From contig NZ_PPSW01000021.1 in assembly GCF_005876835.1 (NCBI RefSeq), forward strand, positions 62,001 to 126,000: a DNA stretch of 64,000 bases, written 5' to 3'. The notes beneath the pieces were generated by a model that saw only the letters and a program-made list of their open reading frames with translations, searched no databases and was not told the DNA's origin. This DNA comes from Pseudoalteromonas phenolica (GTDB lineage: Bacteria > Pseudomonadota > Gammaproteobacteria > Enterobacterales > Alteromonadaceae). Within the stretch, counting starts at the first letter, position 1. Every line of letters starts with the position of its first letter. The position numbers and the translations under genes are program-made. Of the stretch, positions 1-9,974 are shown one piece after another.

Positions 1-1
1 T

Positions 2-262
2 AGCCCAGATCCAATCAAGCGTTTAAAGAACTTTGAAACTAAGAAAGAGTTAAACTTTGACCTATTATCTGACGAAGACCATGCCATTGCAGATGCGTTC
101 GGCGTTTGGGGATTAAAGAAGTTTATGGGTAAAGAATACGATGGTATTCACAGAATCAGTTTCTTAGTGTCTCAAGACGGCAAAATCAAACATGTGTTTA
201 ATAAATTTAAGACTAAAGACCATCACGAAGTTGTCATTAGTTTCCTAAAAGAAAACGCATAA
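2..262 (+). CDS. bcp: Thioredoxin-dependent thiol peroxidase, Bcp family (3' part only)
   Basis: Only the last 86 codons are inside the window; the N-terminal half with the peroxidatic Cys lies upstream. The frame reads SPDPIKRLKNF, LLSDEDHAIADAFGVWG and YDGIHRISFLV and ends LKENA-stop, which is the C-terminal pattern of BCP/PrxQ peroxiredoxins, including the conserved WG..KFMGKEY stretch. Members reduce hydroperoxides with electrons from thioredoxin in the cytoplasm. A strong hairpin terminator follows directly. The family call is firm; activity cannot be judged without the missing part. Confidence 0.88.
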   Translation, partial: SPDPIKRLKNFETKKELNFDLLSDEDHAIADAFGVWGLKKFMGKEYDGIHRISFLVSQDGKIKHVFNKFKTKDHHEVVISFLKENA

Positions 263-280
263 TCGTATTCTTCTAAAAGT

Positions 281-311
281 AAAAAGGTATGCTAAACGCA
301 TACCTTTTTTG
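281..311. terminator. Bidirectional rho-independent terminator
   Basis: The stem AGGTATGC (285-292) pairs with GCATACCT (298-305) around a 5-nt loop. It has an A-run before and a T-run after, so it can serve the peroxidase gene on the plus strand and the dehydrogenase gene ending at 319 on the minus strand. Confidence 0.85.
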
Positions 312-318
312 TTTTACG

Positions 319-1203
319 CTACTTCTTGTCGTGAATCGCATCTAAGCGTGCTAATAAACTCGATGTATCAAAACGACCACCACCTAAAGCTTGTACATCG
401 GCATAATACTGGTCAACCATTGCTGTCAGTGGAATGCTTGCGCCGTTGTTTCGCGCTTCATCAAGGGCAATGCCCAAATCTTTACGCATCCAATCTACCG
501 CAAAGCCAAACTCATATTCACCCGCTAGCATGGTTTTATAACGGTTTTCCATTTGCCATGAACCAGCAGCGCCTTTTGAAATTGTCTCAATCACTTTTTC
601 ACCATCAAGACCAGCTTGTTTAGCAAAATGAAGGCCCTCTGCTAACCCTTGTACTACACCTGCAATACAAATCTGATTGACCATTTTACAAGTTTGACCT
701 GCACCAACTGGCCCTAGTAACTGGCTAAAACGGCTAAACGCAGACATGACAGGTTGAACTTTATCAAAAACTAATTGTTCACCACCTACCATAACAGTTA
801 ATACGCCATTTTCAGCTCCGGCCTGACCACCTGATACGGGCGCATCAAGAAATGTGACTGATTGTTCAGCCGCCTTTTCAGCCACTTCTTTCGCGACTTT
901 TGCCGATGTGGTCGTATGGTCGACTAAAATAGCACCCGACTTCATACCGGCAAGCACGCCTTCTTCTCCATAAACAACCGAGCGTAAGTCATCGTCATTA
1001 CCAACACACATAAATACAATTTCAGCCTGCTCTGCTGCCAATTTTGGCGTAATTGCAAAGTCACCACCATGCTCTTTAGCCCAAGCTTCAGCTTTGGCTG
1101 TGGTGCGATTAAACACGGTTACCTGGTAACCCGCTTTCTGTAAATGTCCAGCCATTGGAAAGCCCATGACACCTAAACCGATAAAAGCCACATTCATTGA
1201 CAT
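319..1203 (-). CDS. NAD(P)-dependent beta-hydroxyacid dehydrogenase (3-hydroxyisobutyrate dehydrogenase / tartronate semialdehyde reductase family)
   Basis: The 294-residue protein has the usual family length. An N-terminal Rossmann motif GLGVMGFPMAGHL (about residues 9-21), the substrate-binding DAPVSGGQAGA motif (about 120-130) and the catalytic Lys173 in GQTCKMVNQ identify the beta-hydroxyacid dehydrogenase superfamily. These enzymes oxidise or reduce small beta-hydroxyacids with NAD(P) in the cytoplasm. The exact substrate (3-hydroxyisobutyrate, tartronate semialdehyde or succinate semialdehyde) cannot be read from sequence, and no valine or glycerate pathway genes lie next to it. ATG codons exist at 1203 and 1197; both are plausible starts. 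Confidence 0.85.
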   Translation of the reverse strand: MSMNVAFIGLGVMGFPMAGHLQKAGYQVTVFNRTTAKAEAWAKEHGGDFAITPKLAAEQAEIVFMCVGNDDDLRSVVYGEEGVLAGMKSGAILVDHTTTSAKVAKEVAEKAAEQSVTFLDAPVSGGQAGAENGVLTVMVGGEQLVFDKVQPVMSAFSRFSQLLGPVGAGQTCKMVNQICIAGVVQGLAEGLHFAKQAGLDGEKVIETISKGAAGSWQMENRYKTMLAGEYEFGFAVDWMRKDLGIALDEARNNGASIPLTAMVDQYYADVQALGGGRFDTSSLLARLDAIHDKK

Positions 1204-1248
1204 AAAATTGTCCTATTTCTTTGTTAGGGTATGAAGATTGGAGCTTTT

Positions 1249-1269
1249 ATACCCAAGACGCTTGGGTAT
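1249..1269. repeat. Perfect 9-bp palindrome upstream of the glutathione peroxidase gene
   Basis: ATACCCAAG (1249-1257) and CTTGGGTAT (1261-1269) are exact inverted copies around ACG. No T-run follows. It lies between the divergent dehydrogenase and peroxidase genes, so an operator or a leader hairpin is possible; no regulator is identified. Confidence 0.5.
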
Positions 1270-1336
1270 GGCAAATGAAATAGACACATGCGGATTAAAA
1301 ATAAAAAGCAATCTACTCGCTTTGGATGTATTAATT

Positions 1337-1852
1337 ATGGATAACATTTATAGATACAGTATTGATTTACTTAATGGCAAAAAACTTCCAATGAGTACCT
1401 TTGAAGGTAAAACCTTACTCATCGTAAACATTGCCAGTAAATGCAGCTTTGCAAACCAAGTTGCCGGATTAGAATCTCTCTACAAAGAATACAAAAAAGA
1501 TGGTTTTGAAATATTAGCAGTACCCTGTGATCAATTTGGTCATAGCGAACCTTTATCTGGTGAGCCTTTACTCGACTCTTATAACAAGTACTTCACTGCC
1601 AGCTTTTATATTTCTCAAAAACATCATGTGCTTGGTCCTGATGCACACCCTATTTTCAACTATTTGAAAACCCATACACGAGGCATAGTGCAAAATCGGG
1701 CAATTAAATGGAATTTCACTAAGTTTTTAGTAAACTCAAAAGGTGAACTCGTCGCACGTTATGCGCCTAGAACTAAACCAGAATCACTAAAAACAGCTAT
1801 TGAGAGTCAGCTTTATGATGAAAGTCGCCTTGTTCAGCTCGCAAAGGTATGA
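1337..1852 (+). CDS. Glutathione peroxidase family protein
   Basis: The protein is a 171-residue thiol peroxidase of the GPx family, probably a Cys-type enzyme. The peroxidatic Cys36 sits in NIASKCSFANQ, followed by GLESLYKEYKKDGFEIL, a VPCDQFGHSEP segment (the family usually has FPCNQF) and WNFTKFLVN with the catalytic Trp/Asn. Start 1337 was chosen because homology begins at MDNIYRYS; a longer frame from 1238 would add unrelated residues across a palindrome. The 3' end overlaps the lactate dehydrogenase gene by 35 bases, so the two are probably co-transcribed. The Asn-to-Asp change in PCDQF is unusual. Confidence 0.85.
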   Translation: MDNIYRYSIDLLNGKKLPMSTFEGKTLLIVNIASKCSFANQVAGLESLYKEYKKDGFEILAVPCDQFGHSEPLSGEPLLDSYNKYFTASFYISQKHHVLGPDAHPIFNYLKTHTRGIVQNRAIKWNFTKFLVNSKGELVARYAPRTKPESLKTAIESQLYDESRLVQLAKV

Positions 1853-2798
1853 ACAACCCTATTTCGAACACGCATTATCAACTATCAGCAATATTAGCGT
1901 CTCGCATTTTAGCGAAGCATTAAATGTGCAAACTGCATCACTATGTTCAGGCTTTCAAGCTGTCTGCGCCTTTGTAAACGATGACTTATCAAGCCCTGTT
2001 TTAGAACTATTAGCTGAGCAGGGCATACGCTGTATCGCGTTAAGATGCGCAGGCTTTAATAATGTCGATATAGCATGCGCTAAAAAACTCGGGATCACCG
2101 TAGTTCGTGTACCGGCCTACAGCCCTGAAGCCGTTGCAGAGCATTGTATTGCCTTAATGTTGACGCTCAGTCGTAAAACCCATAAAGCTTATAACCGAGT
2201 AAGAGAAGATAACTTCGACCTAAATGGCTTACTCGGTTTTAATCTGCATAAAAAAACAGTCGGTATTGTTGGTGCAGGGAAAATTGGCCAAGCCTTGATC
2301 CGAATTCTCAATGGCTTTGGTGCAGAAGTTTTAGTGTTTGATCCCAATGTTGGCGAAGGCTCTTATACTCAAGTTAGCCTAGATATGTTATTGGCCCAAA
2401 GTGACATCATTTCGTTGCACTGTCCTTTAAATGAAGCAACTCATCATATTATTGATGAAACTGCGTTTAATAAAATGCAAGACGGAGTCATGCTCATTAA
2501 TACTAGTCGTGGTGCCCTCATAGATACTACAGCCTGTATTCAAGCTCTTAAATCAAGAAAATTAGGTTACTTAGGCTTAGATGTTTATGAACAAGAATCT
2601 GAGTTGTTCTTCAAAAATCGCAGTGAAGAAATTTTGCAAGATGACTTATTCGCTCGCTTAGTGAGTTTTCCTAATGTACTTATTACAGGTCATCAGGGTT
2701 TCTTCACAGAAGAGGCACTGGAGCAAATTGCTGATGTGACAGTTGGTAACTTGTGTAACTTTAGTCAAAACAAACCACTATTGAATGAAGTGAGCTAA
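1818..2798 (+). CDS. ldhA: D-lactate dehydrogenase (2-hydroxyacid dehydrogenase family)
   Basis: The 326-residue enzyme reduces pyruvate to D-lactate with NADH during fermentation. It has the catalytic-domain start MKVALFSSQRYE, the pocket CAGFNNVD with the nearby VPAYSPEAVAEH, the NAD motif GIVGAGKIGQAL and the catalytic His in ITGHQGFFTEEAL; this last motif and the overall length match fermentative LdhA rather than SerA or GhrB. ATG codons lie at 1815 and 1818; 1818 matches the family N-terminus. It starts inside the end of the glutathione peroxidase gene and ends six bases before the convergent kinase gene, with no terminator hairpin between them. Confidence 0.9.
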   Translation: MKVALFSSQRYEQPYFEHALSTISNISVSHFSEALNVQTASLCSGFQAVCAFVNDDLSSPVLELLAEQGIRCIALRCAGFNNVDIACAKKLGITVVRVPAYSPEAVAEHCIALMLTLSRKTHKAYNRVREDNFDLNGLLGFNLHKKTVGIVGAGKIGQALIRILNGFGAEVLVFDPNVGEGSYTQVSLDMLLAQSDIISLHCPLNEATHHIIDETAFNKMQDGVMLINTSRGALIDTTACIQALKSRKLGYLGLDVYEQESELFFKNRSEEILQDDLFARLVSFPNVLITGHQGFFTEEALEQIADVTVGNLCNFSQNKPLLNEVS

Positions 2799-2804
2799 CT
2801 TAAA

Positions 2805-3650
2805 CTAAGTTCGTGTAGCCACGCTAAATTGTCTGTTTTCATCAAGCTTGATGTGCAAGTCGCTACGCGCACTCAGGCTTTCGATACCCCAACGCGTTAA
2901 TCGCTCAAAATATTGAATAAAGGTAGTGACTTCTTCATCACTCATGCCAGACCCTGCTTGTTTTATTAGCTGATGCTCTTGCTGCAAACGCCAACTATAA
3001 ACACGCTCGAAGCTTTGCGCATTCAAAAAGACTATTTTATCGAAAAGTGAAAACAAGGTTTGATACTCATCCGATAAAAATTGGTTCACTCGGGCACGAT
3101 ACTTCCCATTTGAGTCTTTCGTTGCTTCAAGATTATTCATAGGTATATTTAACTGCGCTTCACTTTGTGGCAGTAGTCCTAAACACCAACCTTCAAAAAT
3201 AAGCACCTTGGGCTTATTTGTGCATTTTAACCAGTTAGCACTGCTATATGGCTCATCGGTCGCCTTATTAAAACGAGGCAGGATAAAATTCTCACTATTT
3301 TTAAATCGTTTTACTTGCTCAATGCCAAAAGCAGTATCGTGCGTACCTGGCACGCCTCGTACTTTGAAAAGTGGATGGTATTGAATAGCTCGCTCTGCTC
3401 TTTGTGCTTTTGATAAATAAAAGTCGTCTAAAGAAACAATCTCAGTAACAAAACCTTGGCTCTCTAAGTAACTCTTTATATAAGCTGATAATGTTGATTT
3501 ACCACTGCCCTGAGCACCATTAATGGCTAAACAAAATGGGCTCTTTTGATGTGATAATAATGGCTCTAACCAGTCGATCACACACTGCACATTTTCTGGG
3601 TAACTTTTTAAAAGAGTATGTTTTTCTAAAAATTCTGTTTGCCAACGCAT
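2805..3650 (-). CDS. P-loop kinase of the D-glycerate 3-kinase / Tda10-like group
   Basis: The 281-residue cytoplasmic protein has Walker A NGAQGSGKSTLS (about residues 44-55), a SLDDFYLSK segment (about 75) and the HPLFKVRGVPGTHD signature (about 92-105) typical of phosphoribulokinase/uridine-kinase-like kinases close to plant D-glycerate 3-kinase and yeast Tda10. An IFEGWCLG segment, also common to this group, lies near 150. The sugar-acid substrate is inferred from family only. The gene is a single unit, convergent with ldhA and upstream of the pdxJ terminator. Confidence 0.75.
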   Translation of the reverse strand: MRWQTEFLEKHTLLKSYPENVQCVIDWLEPLLSHQKSPFCLAINGAQGSGKSTLSAYIKSYLESQGFVTEIVSLDDFYLSKAQRAERAIQYHPLFKVRGVPGTHDTAFGIEQVKRFKNSENFILPRFNKATDEPYSSANWLKCTNKPKVLIFEGWCLGLLPQSEAQLNIPMNNLEATKDSNGKYRARVNQFLSDEYQTLFSLFDKIVFLNAQSFERVYSWRLQQEHQLIKQAGSGMSDEEVTTFIQYFERLTRWGIESLSARSDLHIKLDENRQFSVATRT

Positions 3651-3680
3651 ATTGACCTCTTATAAATGAAACACATATAG

Positions 3681-3705
3681 AAAAGGCCGCATGGGCGGCC
3701 TTTTA
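3681..3705 (-). terminator. Rho-independent terminator after pdxJ
   Basis: AAAAGGCCGC (3681-3690) pairs perfectly with GCGGCCTTTT (3695-3704) around a 4-nt loop. It lies just after the pdxJ stop codon on the minus strand and would end the rnc-era-recO-pdxJ transcript. Confidence 0.85.
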
Positions 3706-3722
3706 GAGTACGTGTAAGCTTA

Positions 3723-4457
3723 TTAAGCTTGTCTTGCTTCTAACATGATACGCTTCATATCACGCACGGCTTTTTCAAGGCCATCAATCGCTGCGCGTGC
3801 AATGATGGCGTGGCCAATGTTCAGCTCATAGATTTCAGGCATTTCAGCAATCGGCTTTACATTGTGATAATGCAGACCGTGACCTGCATTCACTATGATC
3901 CCTAGACCGTGCGCATATTTCACGCCTTCACGAATGCGCTCAAGCTCTTGTGTCATTTCTTTATCTGTTTCGGCATCGGCATAAGCACCTGTGTGGATCT
4001 CGATATAAGGTGCTCCCGTTGCTTTTGCAGCATCAATTTGTGCTTTATCAGCATCAATGAATAACGATACTTTAATACCCGCAGCTTCTAGTTTGCTTAC
4101 TGCGTCGGTGATTGCTGCTTGATGTGAAATAACATCAAGGCCACCTTCAGTGGTTAATTCTTCACGCTTTTCAGGTACTAGGCACACATATGCAGGCTTC
4201 ACTTCGAGCGCGATATTGATCATTTCTTCAGTCAGCGCGATTTCAAGATTCATACGGGTTTGAATGGTTTTTGCCATTACATAGACATCTCGGTCTTGAA
4301 TATGACGTCTGTCTTCACGTAAATGTATGGTAATACCATCAGCACCTGCATGCTCAGCAACCGCTGCCGCATGCGCTGGGTCTGGATAACTTGTACCACG
4401 AGCTTGTCTAAGCGTTGCAATATGGTCGACGTTAACGCCTAATAAAATATCTTTCAT
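3723..4457 (-). CDS. pdxJ: Pyridoxine 5'-phosphate synthase
   Basis: PdxJ condenses 1-deoxy-D-xylulose 5-phosphate with 3-amino-2-oxopropyl phosphate to pyridoxine 5'-phosphate, the last ring-forming step of vitamin B6 synthesis. The 244-residue TIM-barrel starts [18 protein letters not shown], with the signature Asn/His/Arg residues, and contains [12 protein letters not shown] and [12 protein letters not shown]. Length and motifs are typical. It is the last gene of the lepA...recO-pdxJ block, 4 bases after the recO stop, and ends in a strong terminator. Confidence 0.97.
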   Translation of the reverse strand: MKDILLGVNVDHIATLRQARGTSYPDPAHAAAVAEHAGADGITIHLREDRRHIQDRDVYVMAKTIQTRMNLEIALTEEMINIALEVKPAYVCLVPEKREELTTEGGLDVISHQAAITDAVSKLEAAGIKVSLFIDADKAQIDAAKATGAPYIEIHTGAYADAETDKEMTQELERIREGVKYAHGLGIIVNAGHGLHYHNVKPIAEMPEIYELNIGHAIIARAAIDGLEKAVRDMKRIMLEARQA

Positions 4458-4461
4458 TGCC

Positions 4462-5151
4462 TTACCTTGATAAAAATAATTCTCGGCTCTTTAAAGCCTT
4501 GTTTCCTAAAAGTGGTTTTAATAAATACCGACTTAAATACTTTGCAGGTTTGCGCACCTCAGGATCTGCAAACTCCCCGCTTGCCATACGATTAAGTACT
4601 TTACCATTAAACCCCATTTGCGGGTTGTCGGTAACAACAAAGCCTAATTCTGGAATATATTGGTAATAATATTTATCTTTTATCTCATCACCATCGGCAT
4701 CCACGTCAAACTCAACCCCAAACCCCAAAGCTTCAAGTAACTGATACTCATAAGAACGTAATACGGGTTCAAAGTCATTACAGTCTACTAGTTGTTTTAA
4801 GTGTTTTTGATATAGCTCGTAAATGTACTCTTGTGGCTCACTGGCTGGGATCACTCTATAACTGAGCTCATTCAAATAAAACGCACAATATAGCGGCTTG
4901 CCTTTTAAAGGAAGTGGGTTTTGTACTAATTCGAATTGATTTAAATATTTAAGGTCGAAGTTGCCAGCATAACGGCACAAAATTGGGGTGAATGGTTGAA
5001 GTTGAGCACTGTGTTTAACCGACTGTTTGCCTTTGAGTCTAGCCAACATGGTTAGGTGCCCTACACCTTCAACAAGCATACTTAGCATGGCCTGAGAGTC
5101 ACTGTACGGACGTCTATGCAGCAAGTAAGCTTGTCGAAAGTCGTTATGCAA
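4462..5151 (-). CDS. recO: DNA repair protein RecO
   Basis: RecO (229 residues) works with RecF and RecR in recombinational gap repair, loading RecA on SSB-coated DNA. The N-terminal OB-fold begins [18 protein letters not shown], and a helical domain follows with [12 protein letters not shown]. The zinc-finger cysteines of some RecO proteins are absent. No ATG is available: the frame begins with TTG at 5151 immediately after the era TGA (TGATTG), which suggests translational coupling to Era. The recO partner recR is also in this window, far away at 51366-51968. Confidence 0.95.
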   Translation of the reverse strand: MHNDFRQAYLLHRRPYSDSQAMLSMLVEGVGHLTMLARLKGKQSVKHSAQLQPFTPILCRYAGNFDLKYLNQFELVQNPLPLKGKPLYCAFYLNELSYRVIPASEPQEYIYELYQKHLKQLVDCNDFEPVLRSYEYQLLEALGFGVEFDVDADGDEIKDKYYYQYIPELGFVVTDNPQMGFNGKVLNRMASGEFADPEVRKPAKYLSRYLLKPLLGNKALKSRELFLSR

Positions 5152-6051
5152 TCAGTCTTCTCCGTAACCTAAAGAGCGAAGTGCACGCTCATCGTCAGCC
5201 CAGCCAGATTTCACTTTTACCCATAACTCAAGAAATACTTTGTTATCAAGCATATCTTCCAGGTCTTTACGAGCTTCGCGACCGATAACCTTAAGCTTTT
5301 CACCTTTGTTACCTATCACCATACGCTTTTGTGATTGACGCTCGACTAAGATCAAACCATTGATCTGCCAAACACCATTGTCTTGCCATTTAAACTGTTC
5401 GATTTCTACGGTCACAGAGTAAGGGAGTTCGTCACCCATAAAACGCATCAGCTTTTCACGAATGATTTCGGCCGCTAAGAAGCGCATTGAGCGATCGGTA
5501 ACGTAATCTTCAGGGAAGTAAAACTCGCATGCAGGAAGGCGTTTGCGAACTTCATCTTTTACCATATCGATATTCTTACCGATTTTGGCAGAAATTGGTA
5601 CGATGCCAACAAAGTTGCCCTGCTCACTTAACCACTGCATGTGTGGAAGTACGGCTTCTTTGTCTTTTACGTTATCTGTTTTGTTCATAACGATAAGCAC
5701 TGGACGACCACTGTCTTGGACTTTTTTTAGTACCATTTCATCGTCTTTCGTCCACAGCGTGCCTTCGACCACAAAGATGATCAGTTCAACATCACCAATT
5801 GAGCTTGACGCTGCACGGTTCATTAAACGGTTAATCGCACGTTTTTCTTCAATATGAAGACCCGGCGTGTCAACATAAACGGCTTGATAGTTGTCTTCAG
5901 TATGAATACCCATAATACGGTGACGGGTAGTTTGCGGTTTACGCGAGGTGATACTGACTTTTTGTTCAACAATTTTGTTTAGTAACGTTGATTTACCCAC
6001 GTTAGGGCGACCAACGATTGCGATCATGCCGCAGTGCGTATTAGGCGTCAT
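5152..6051 (-). CDS. era: GTPase Era
   Basis: Era is an essential GTPase that binds 16S rRNA and assists 30S assembly. The 299-residue protein has G1 [12 protein letters not shown]3 DTPGLH, G4 NKTD and G5-region SAKIGKN, followed by a KH RNA-binding domain with [13 protein letters not shown]. It overlaps rnc by 11 bases, as expected for the conserved rnc-era-recO operon, and touches recO directly. Confidence 0.97.
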   Translation of the reverse strand: MTPNTHCGMIAIVGRPNVGKSTLLNKIVEQKVSITSRKPQTTRHRIMGIHTEDNYQAVYVDTPGLHIEEKRAINRLMNRAASSSIGDVELIIFVVEGTLWTKDDEMVLKKVQDSGRPVLIVMNKTDNVKDKEAVLPHMQWLSEQGNFVGIVPISAKIGKNIDMVKDEVRKRLPACEFYFPEDYVTDRSMRFLAAEIIREKLMRFMGDELPYSVTVEIEQFKWQDNGVWQINGLILVERQSQKRMVIGNKGEKLKVIGREARKDLEDMLDNKVFLELWVKVKSGWADDERALRSLGYGED

Positions 6052-6718
6052 TCTTTAAAATCTTCAATGCTTGCTCTGCTGCTTTTTGTTCCGCCTTGCG
6101 ACGAGAACTGCCCACAGAAATAATGCTTTCCATCCCTTCCACTTCACATTCAACCGTGAATGTCTGGTTATGTGCCTGACCTTTCGTGTCGATCACTGTG
6201 TAATTAGGTAAAGGCAGTTTTCGAGCCTGTAGAAACTCTTGCAATAATGTTTTCGGATCTTTTTGATTGTGACCCGGAGAAATTGCCGCTAAACGAGATT
6301 CATACCATGTCAAAATAAGCTTAGTACAAGAATCAATATCTGAATCTAAGAAAACTGCGCCAATGATCGCCTCAACAGCGTCGGCAAGTGTTGATTCGCG
6401 TCTAAAGCCACCGCTTTTTAATTCACCTGGGCCTAAACGAAGGTAATCACCTAAATTAAACTCAACACCAAATTCAGCTAAAGTTTGACCGCGTACAAGC
6501 GTCGAGCGCATGCGACTTAAATCGCCTTCACGTGCTTTAGGAAACTTTTTGTATAACGCATCGGCTATCACGTAGCTCAAGATAGAATCGCCTAGAAACT
6601 CCAAACGTTCATTATGTTGGCCTTTATGACTACGGTGAGTCATGGCTTGTTCAAGCAATGACTCGTCACTAAATTCATAGCCTATTTTTTTATATAATTC
6701 TGCTACACTTCTTTTCAT
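6041..6718 (-). CDS. rnc: Ribonuclease III
   Basis: RNase III cleaves double-stranded RNA in rRNA precursors and structured mRNAs. The 225-residue protein has the catalytic signature [11 protein letters not shown] (about residues 38-48), a second acidic cluster in [16 protein letters not shown] and a C-terminal dsRNA-binding domain (about 155-222) with [15 protein letters not shown]. It starts one base after the lepB stop and overlaps era. Confidence 0.97.
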   Translation of the reverse strand: MKRSVAELYKKIGYEFSDESLLEQAMTHRSHKGQHNERLEFLGDSILSYVIADALYKKFPKAREGDLSRMRSTLVRGQTLAEFGVEFNLGDYLRLGPGELKSGGFRRESTLADAVEAIIGAVFLDSDIDSCTKLILTWYESRLAAISPGHNQKDPKTLLQEFLQARKLPLPNYTVIDTKGQAHNQTFTVECEVEGMESIISVGSSRRKAEQKAAEQALKILKNDA

Positions 6719-6719
6719 T

Positions 6720-7655
6720 TTATTGAATATTACCTAGGCGTTCAAAACGAACACCGGTTGGAACCCACCCTGGTAACAGGCTATCTGGGCCATTATCAAA
6801 ATCAAAACTCATCCAAATAAATACAGCTTTGCCCACTAAGTTTTCTTTAGGAACAAACCCCCACATACGACCATCTTGACTGTTATTACGGTTATCACCC
6901 ATTACAAAATAACTGTCTTTCGGTACAACCCACTCATCTTTACGAGTACCAGTTTGCTGGTAATAGCGATCAGTAGATTCTAAAGCTTGTGGATTTATTA
7001 GAATGTCATGTTGTGCACCTGGTAAGTCTTCAGTCAGTCTTACCAAAGGCATTGGTCCTTGCATAAATTCATCACGGTTTACAATATCAAGACCTATTTT
7101 ATTGTATTCACCACACACTAGGTTGTCAGTGCGCTCTTTACCTGCTTCACAATTAGGCTTGATAAAAAGTTGGCGGTTACGATACACAATACTATCTCCC
7201 GGTAAGCCAATGACACGTTTAATAAAGTCAATTCGCTCATCCAGTGGGAATTTAAATACCGTAATATCGCCGCGCTCAGGTTCACCGACTTCAATCATCT
7301 GTGAACGCCAAACCGGATCCTTAATGCCATACGCATATTTTTGAACCAAAATAAAATCACCATCTAATAGTGTTGGCATCATAGAGCCTGATGGTATTTG
7401 AAATGGTTCAAAAATAAACGAACGAAAGATGGTGATCGCAGCAATCATCGGAAAAATCGATTTTGCACCCTCTACAATGGCAGGCTCAGGGGCAATCTGC
7501 GCAATCACATCATCATCAAGAGGAGTCTGCGTAGCACCTTGTGCCAACGCAATTCGTTCTTTTCGCTTTGGTGCGAACATGTAGTGGTCAATCAACCAGA
7601 TCAAGCCTGACCCAAGAGTCAAAAGCACCAAGAATACAGAAAAATAGCCTGCCAT
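6720..7655 (-). CDS. lepB: Signal peptidase I
   Basis: LepB is the inner-membrane serine/lysine protease that removes signal peptides from exported proteins. It has two N-terminal membrane segments (about residues 3-22 and 65-81), the catalytic Ser91 in [14 protein letters not shown] and the catalytic Lys146 in [11 protein letters not shown], plus the box [14 protein letters not shown]. At 311 residues it is similar in size to the E. coli enzyme. It sits between lepA and rnc as in E. coli. Confidence 0.97.
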   Translation of the reverse strand: MAGYFSVFLVLLTLGSGLIWLIDHYMFAPKRKERIALAQGATQTPLDDDVIAQIAPEPAIVEGAKSIFPMIAAITIFRSFIFEPFQIPSGSMMPTLLDGDFILVQKYAYGIKDPVWRSQMIEVGEPERGDITVFKFPLDERIDFIKRVIGLPGDSIVYRNRQLFIKPNCEAGKERTDNLVCGEYNKIGLDIVNRDEFMQGPMPLVRLTEDLPGAQHDILINPQALESTDRYYQQTGTRKDEWVVPKDSYFVMGDNRNNSQDGRMWGFVPKENLVGKAVFIWMSFDFDNGPDSLLPGWVPTGVRFERLGNIQ

Positions 7656-7667
7656 TAATAAGTCCTG

Positions 7668-9455
7668 TTATTTACCTACTTTAAGGATTGCTAAGAATGC
7701 ATCTTGAGGAACTTCAACGTTACCCAATTGCTTCATTCGCTTTTTACCTTCTTTTTGTTTTTGAAGTAGCTTTTTCTTACGACTCACGTCACCACCGTAA
7801 CATTTCGCGATTACGTTCTTACGTAACTGCTTAACTGTTGTACGCGCAATAACATGCGTACCGATAGCTGCTTGGATCGCAATATCGAACATTTGACGAG
7901 GAATTAGCTCTTTCAACGCATCAGCCAACTGACGGCCACGCTGCTGCGAGCCTTCACGGTGCGCTATAATCGCCAATGCATCAACACGGTCGCCGTTAAT
8001 TAGAATATCAACCCTAACCATATCAGAAGCTTGGAAGCGCTTAAAGTTATAATCTAGTGACGCAAAACCGCGACTTGTTGACTTAAGCTTATCAAAGAAA
8101 TCCATCACAACTTCCGCCATTGGTAGCTCATACGTCACAGAAACTTGGTTTCCGTGGTAAGCCATCTTAGTTTGAACACCACGCTTCTCAATACATAATG
8201 TAATTACATTACCAAGGTATTCTTGCGGCACAAGGATATTCGCTTCAACAATCGGCTCACGAATTTCGATGATGTCATTAACTGGAGGTAACTCTGACGG
8301 GTTATCAATTTGAATAACACCATCTTTTGTTTCTACCTCATACACTACCGTTGGCGCAGTAGTAATAAGATCCATGTTGTATTCACGTTCTAGACGTTCT
8401 TGAATAATTTCCATGTGTAGCATACCTAAGAAGCCAACACGGAAACCAAAACCAAGTGCCGTTGAGTTTTCAGGCTCGAAGAATAATGACGCATCATTCA
8501 GGCTTAGCTTGTTAAGCGCATCACGGAAAGCTTCATATTCGTCTGAAGCAATCGGGAACATACCCGCGTAAACCTGTGGCTTAACGCGTTGGAAACCAGG
8601 TAAGCGTTCAGGCGCTGCATTTTGTGTCAGGGTGATTGTGTCACCTACAGGTGCACCATGGATATCTTTAATACCCGCAATCACAAAGCCTACTTCACCA
8701 GTCTTCAACACTCCAGTATTTGTCTGCTTAGGCGTGAAAATACCAACATGATCAGCAATATGTGTTTGATCAGTTGACATAATCTTGATTTTATCACCTT
8801 TACGTAATTCACCATGTTTAATACGTACCAGTGATACAACGCCTTGGTATGGGTCAAACCATGAATCGATAATTAGCGCCTGAAGAGGTGCTTCAGGATT
8901 GCCTACTGGCGGTGGTACATCGCGTACAATATTTTCTAATACATCTTTGATGCCTATACCTGTTTTTGCTGAACATTGAACAGCTTCTAACGCGTCAATA
9001 CCCACAATTTCTTCAATTTCTTCAGCAACGCGGAGTGGATCGGCCTGAGGTAAGTCAATTTTGTTTAAAATTGGAATAACTTCTAAGTCCATTTCAATCG
9101 CTGTATAGCAGTTTGCTAGGGTTTGTGCTTCTACACCTTGACCCGCGTCTACAACTAATAGTGCACCTTCACACGCCGCAAGTGAACGTGATACTTCATA
9201 GGTGAAGTCAACGTGTCCTGGCGTATCAATGAAATTAAGTTGGTAAGTTTCACCATCATCAGCCGTGTAGTTTAACGTTACACTCTGTGCTTTGATTGTG
9301 ATACCACGCTCACGTTCGATGTCCATCGAATCCAGAACTTGCTGCTGCATTTCACGATCTGTTAAACCACCACAGACTTGGATTAAGCGGTCAGACAAAG
9401 TTGATTTGCCATGGTCGATATGGGCGATAATAGAAAAGTTACGGATATGCTTCAT
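7668..9455 (-). CDS. lepA: Elongation factor 4 (LepA)
   Basis: LepA is a ribosome-bound translational GTPase implicated in back-translocation and 30S biogenesis. The 595 residues start [20 protein letters not shown] (G1), with GITIKAQSV (G2), DTPGHVDF (G3) and NKIDLP (G4). The C-terminal LepA domain ends [20 protein letters not shown], a hallmark basic stretch. It is the first gene of the lepA-lepB block and is separated from rseC by 69 bases. Confidence 0.98.
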   Translation of the reverse strand: MKHIRNFSIIAHIDHGKSTLSDRLIQVCGGLTDREMQQQVLDSMDIERERGITIKAQSVTLNYTADDGETYQLNFIDTPGHVDFTYEVSRSLAACEGALLVVDAGQGVEAQTLANCYTAIEMDLEVIPILNKIDLPQADPLRVAEEIEEIVGIDALEAVQCSAKTGIGIKDVLENIVRDVPPPVGNPEAPLQALIIDSWFDPYQGVVSLVRIKHGELRKGDKIKIMSTDQTHIADHVGIFTPKQTNTGVLKTGEVGFVIAGIKDIHGAPVGDTITLTQNAAPERLPGFQRVKPQVYAGMFPIASDEYEAFRDALNKLSLNDASLFFEPENSTALGFGFRVGFLGMLHMEIIQERLEREYNMDLITTAPTVVYEVETKDGVIQIDNPSELPPVNDIIEIREPIVEANILVPQEYLGNVITLCIEKRGVQTKMAYHGNQVSVTYELPMAEVVMDFFDKLKSTSRGFASLDYNFKRFQASDMVRVDILINGDRVDALAIIAHREGSQQRGRQLADALKELIPRQMFDIAIQAAIGTHVIARTTVKQLRKNVIAKCYGGDVSRKKKLLQKQKEGKKRMKQLGNVEVPQDAFLAILKVGK

Positions 9456-9524
9456 ATTTCTGGATTCTAAACTTCTTAAGTCATTAAATTAGATATTAGG
9501 GTGGGATTTTACATTTTATTTGCG

Positions 9525-9974
9525 CTAATCACCATCTATTTGCTTCACAGAGAAACTAATTGGGTAAATTTTTACCACTTTTACTTGGTGTTTAATGCGA
9601 CTAACTCGATAACGTGCTAATAAAAACCCCAACACACCACCCATTAACGCAAACAAAATCTGTAATGGTTCAGATAAATTTAACAAAAGTGCGCCAATGA
9701 ACATCATTATAAATGCACCCATTAATGGTGCCATATAGACCCAAGCGCCATGATTCACTAGCTGACTATCATCAAGGGATAGTTTTATTTTTTGACCAAC
9801 TTCAACCGATTCATTTAGGTCAATGGGAAAGAGTTTCTTATATGTACCAAAAAGGCGGCTAAATATTTGTGAACCACATTTGCCATTACATCCTTCACAG
9901 GCTGGTTTTGGTTCGGCTTGAAGATAAGCAGTTGTGCCGCGAATTTTCGCGACACTCAAGGTTTGTTCTATCAT
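9525..9974 (-). CDS. rseC: SoxR-reducing system / sigma-E modulator protein RseC
   Basis: This 149-residue inner-membrane protein has an N-terminal cysteine cluster (CEGCNGKCGSQIF, about residues 23-35) and two membrane segments (about 80-97 and 104-120), the RseC/MucC layout. In E. coli RseC contributes to SoxR reduction and weakly affects sigma-E. Its start overlaps the rseB stop by 4 bases (ATGA type), consistent with translational coupling in the rpoE-rseABC operon. Confidence 0.92.
   Translation of the reverse strand: MIEQTLSVAKIRGTTAYLQAEPKPACEGCNGKCGSQIFSRLFGTYKKLFPIDLNESVEVGQKIKLSLDDSQLVNHGAWVYMAPLMGAFIMMFIGALLLNLSEPLQILFALMGGVLGFLLARYRVSRIKHQVKVVKIYPISFSVKQIDGD

Noticed and set aside
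309..623. Plus-strand frame of 104 codons opposite the beta-hydroxyacid dehydrogenase
   Set aside because: It is antisense to a clear gene, starts inside the terminator region and has no homology pattern.
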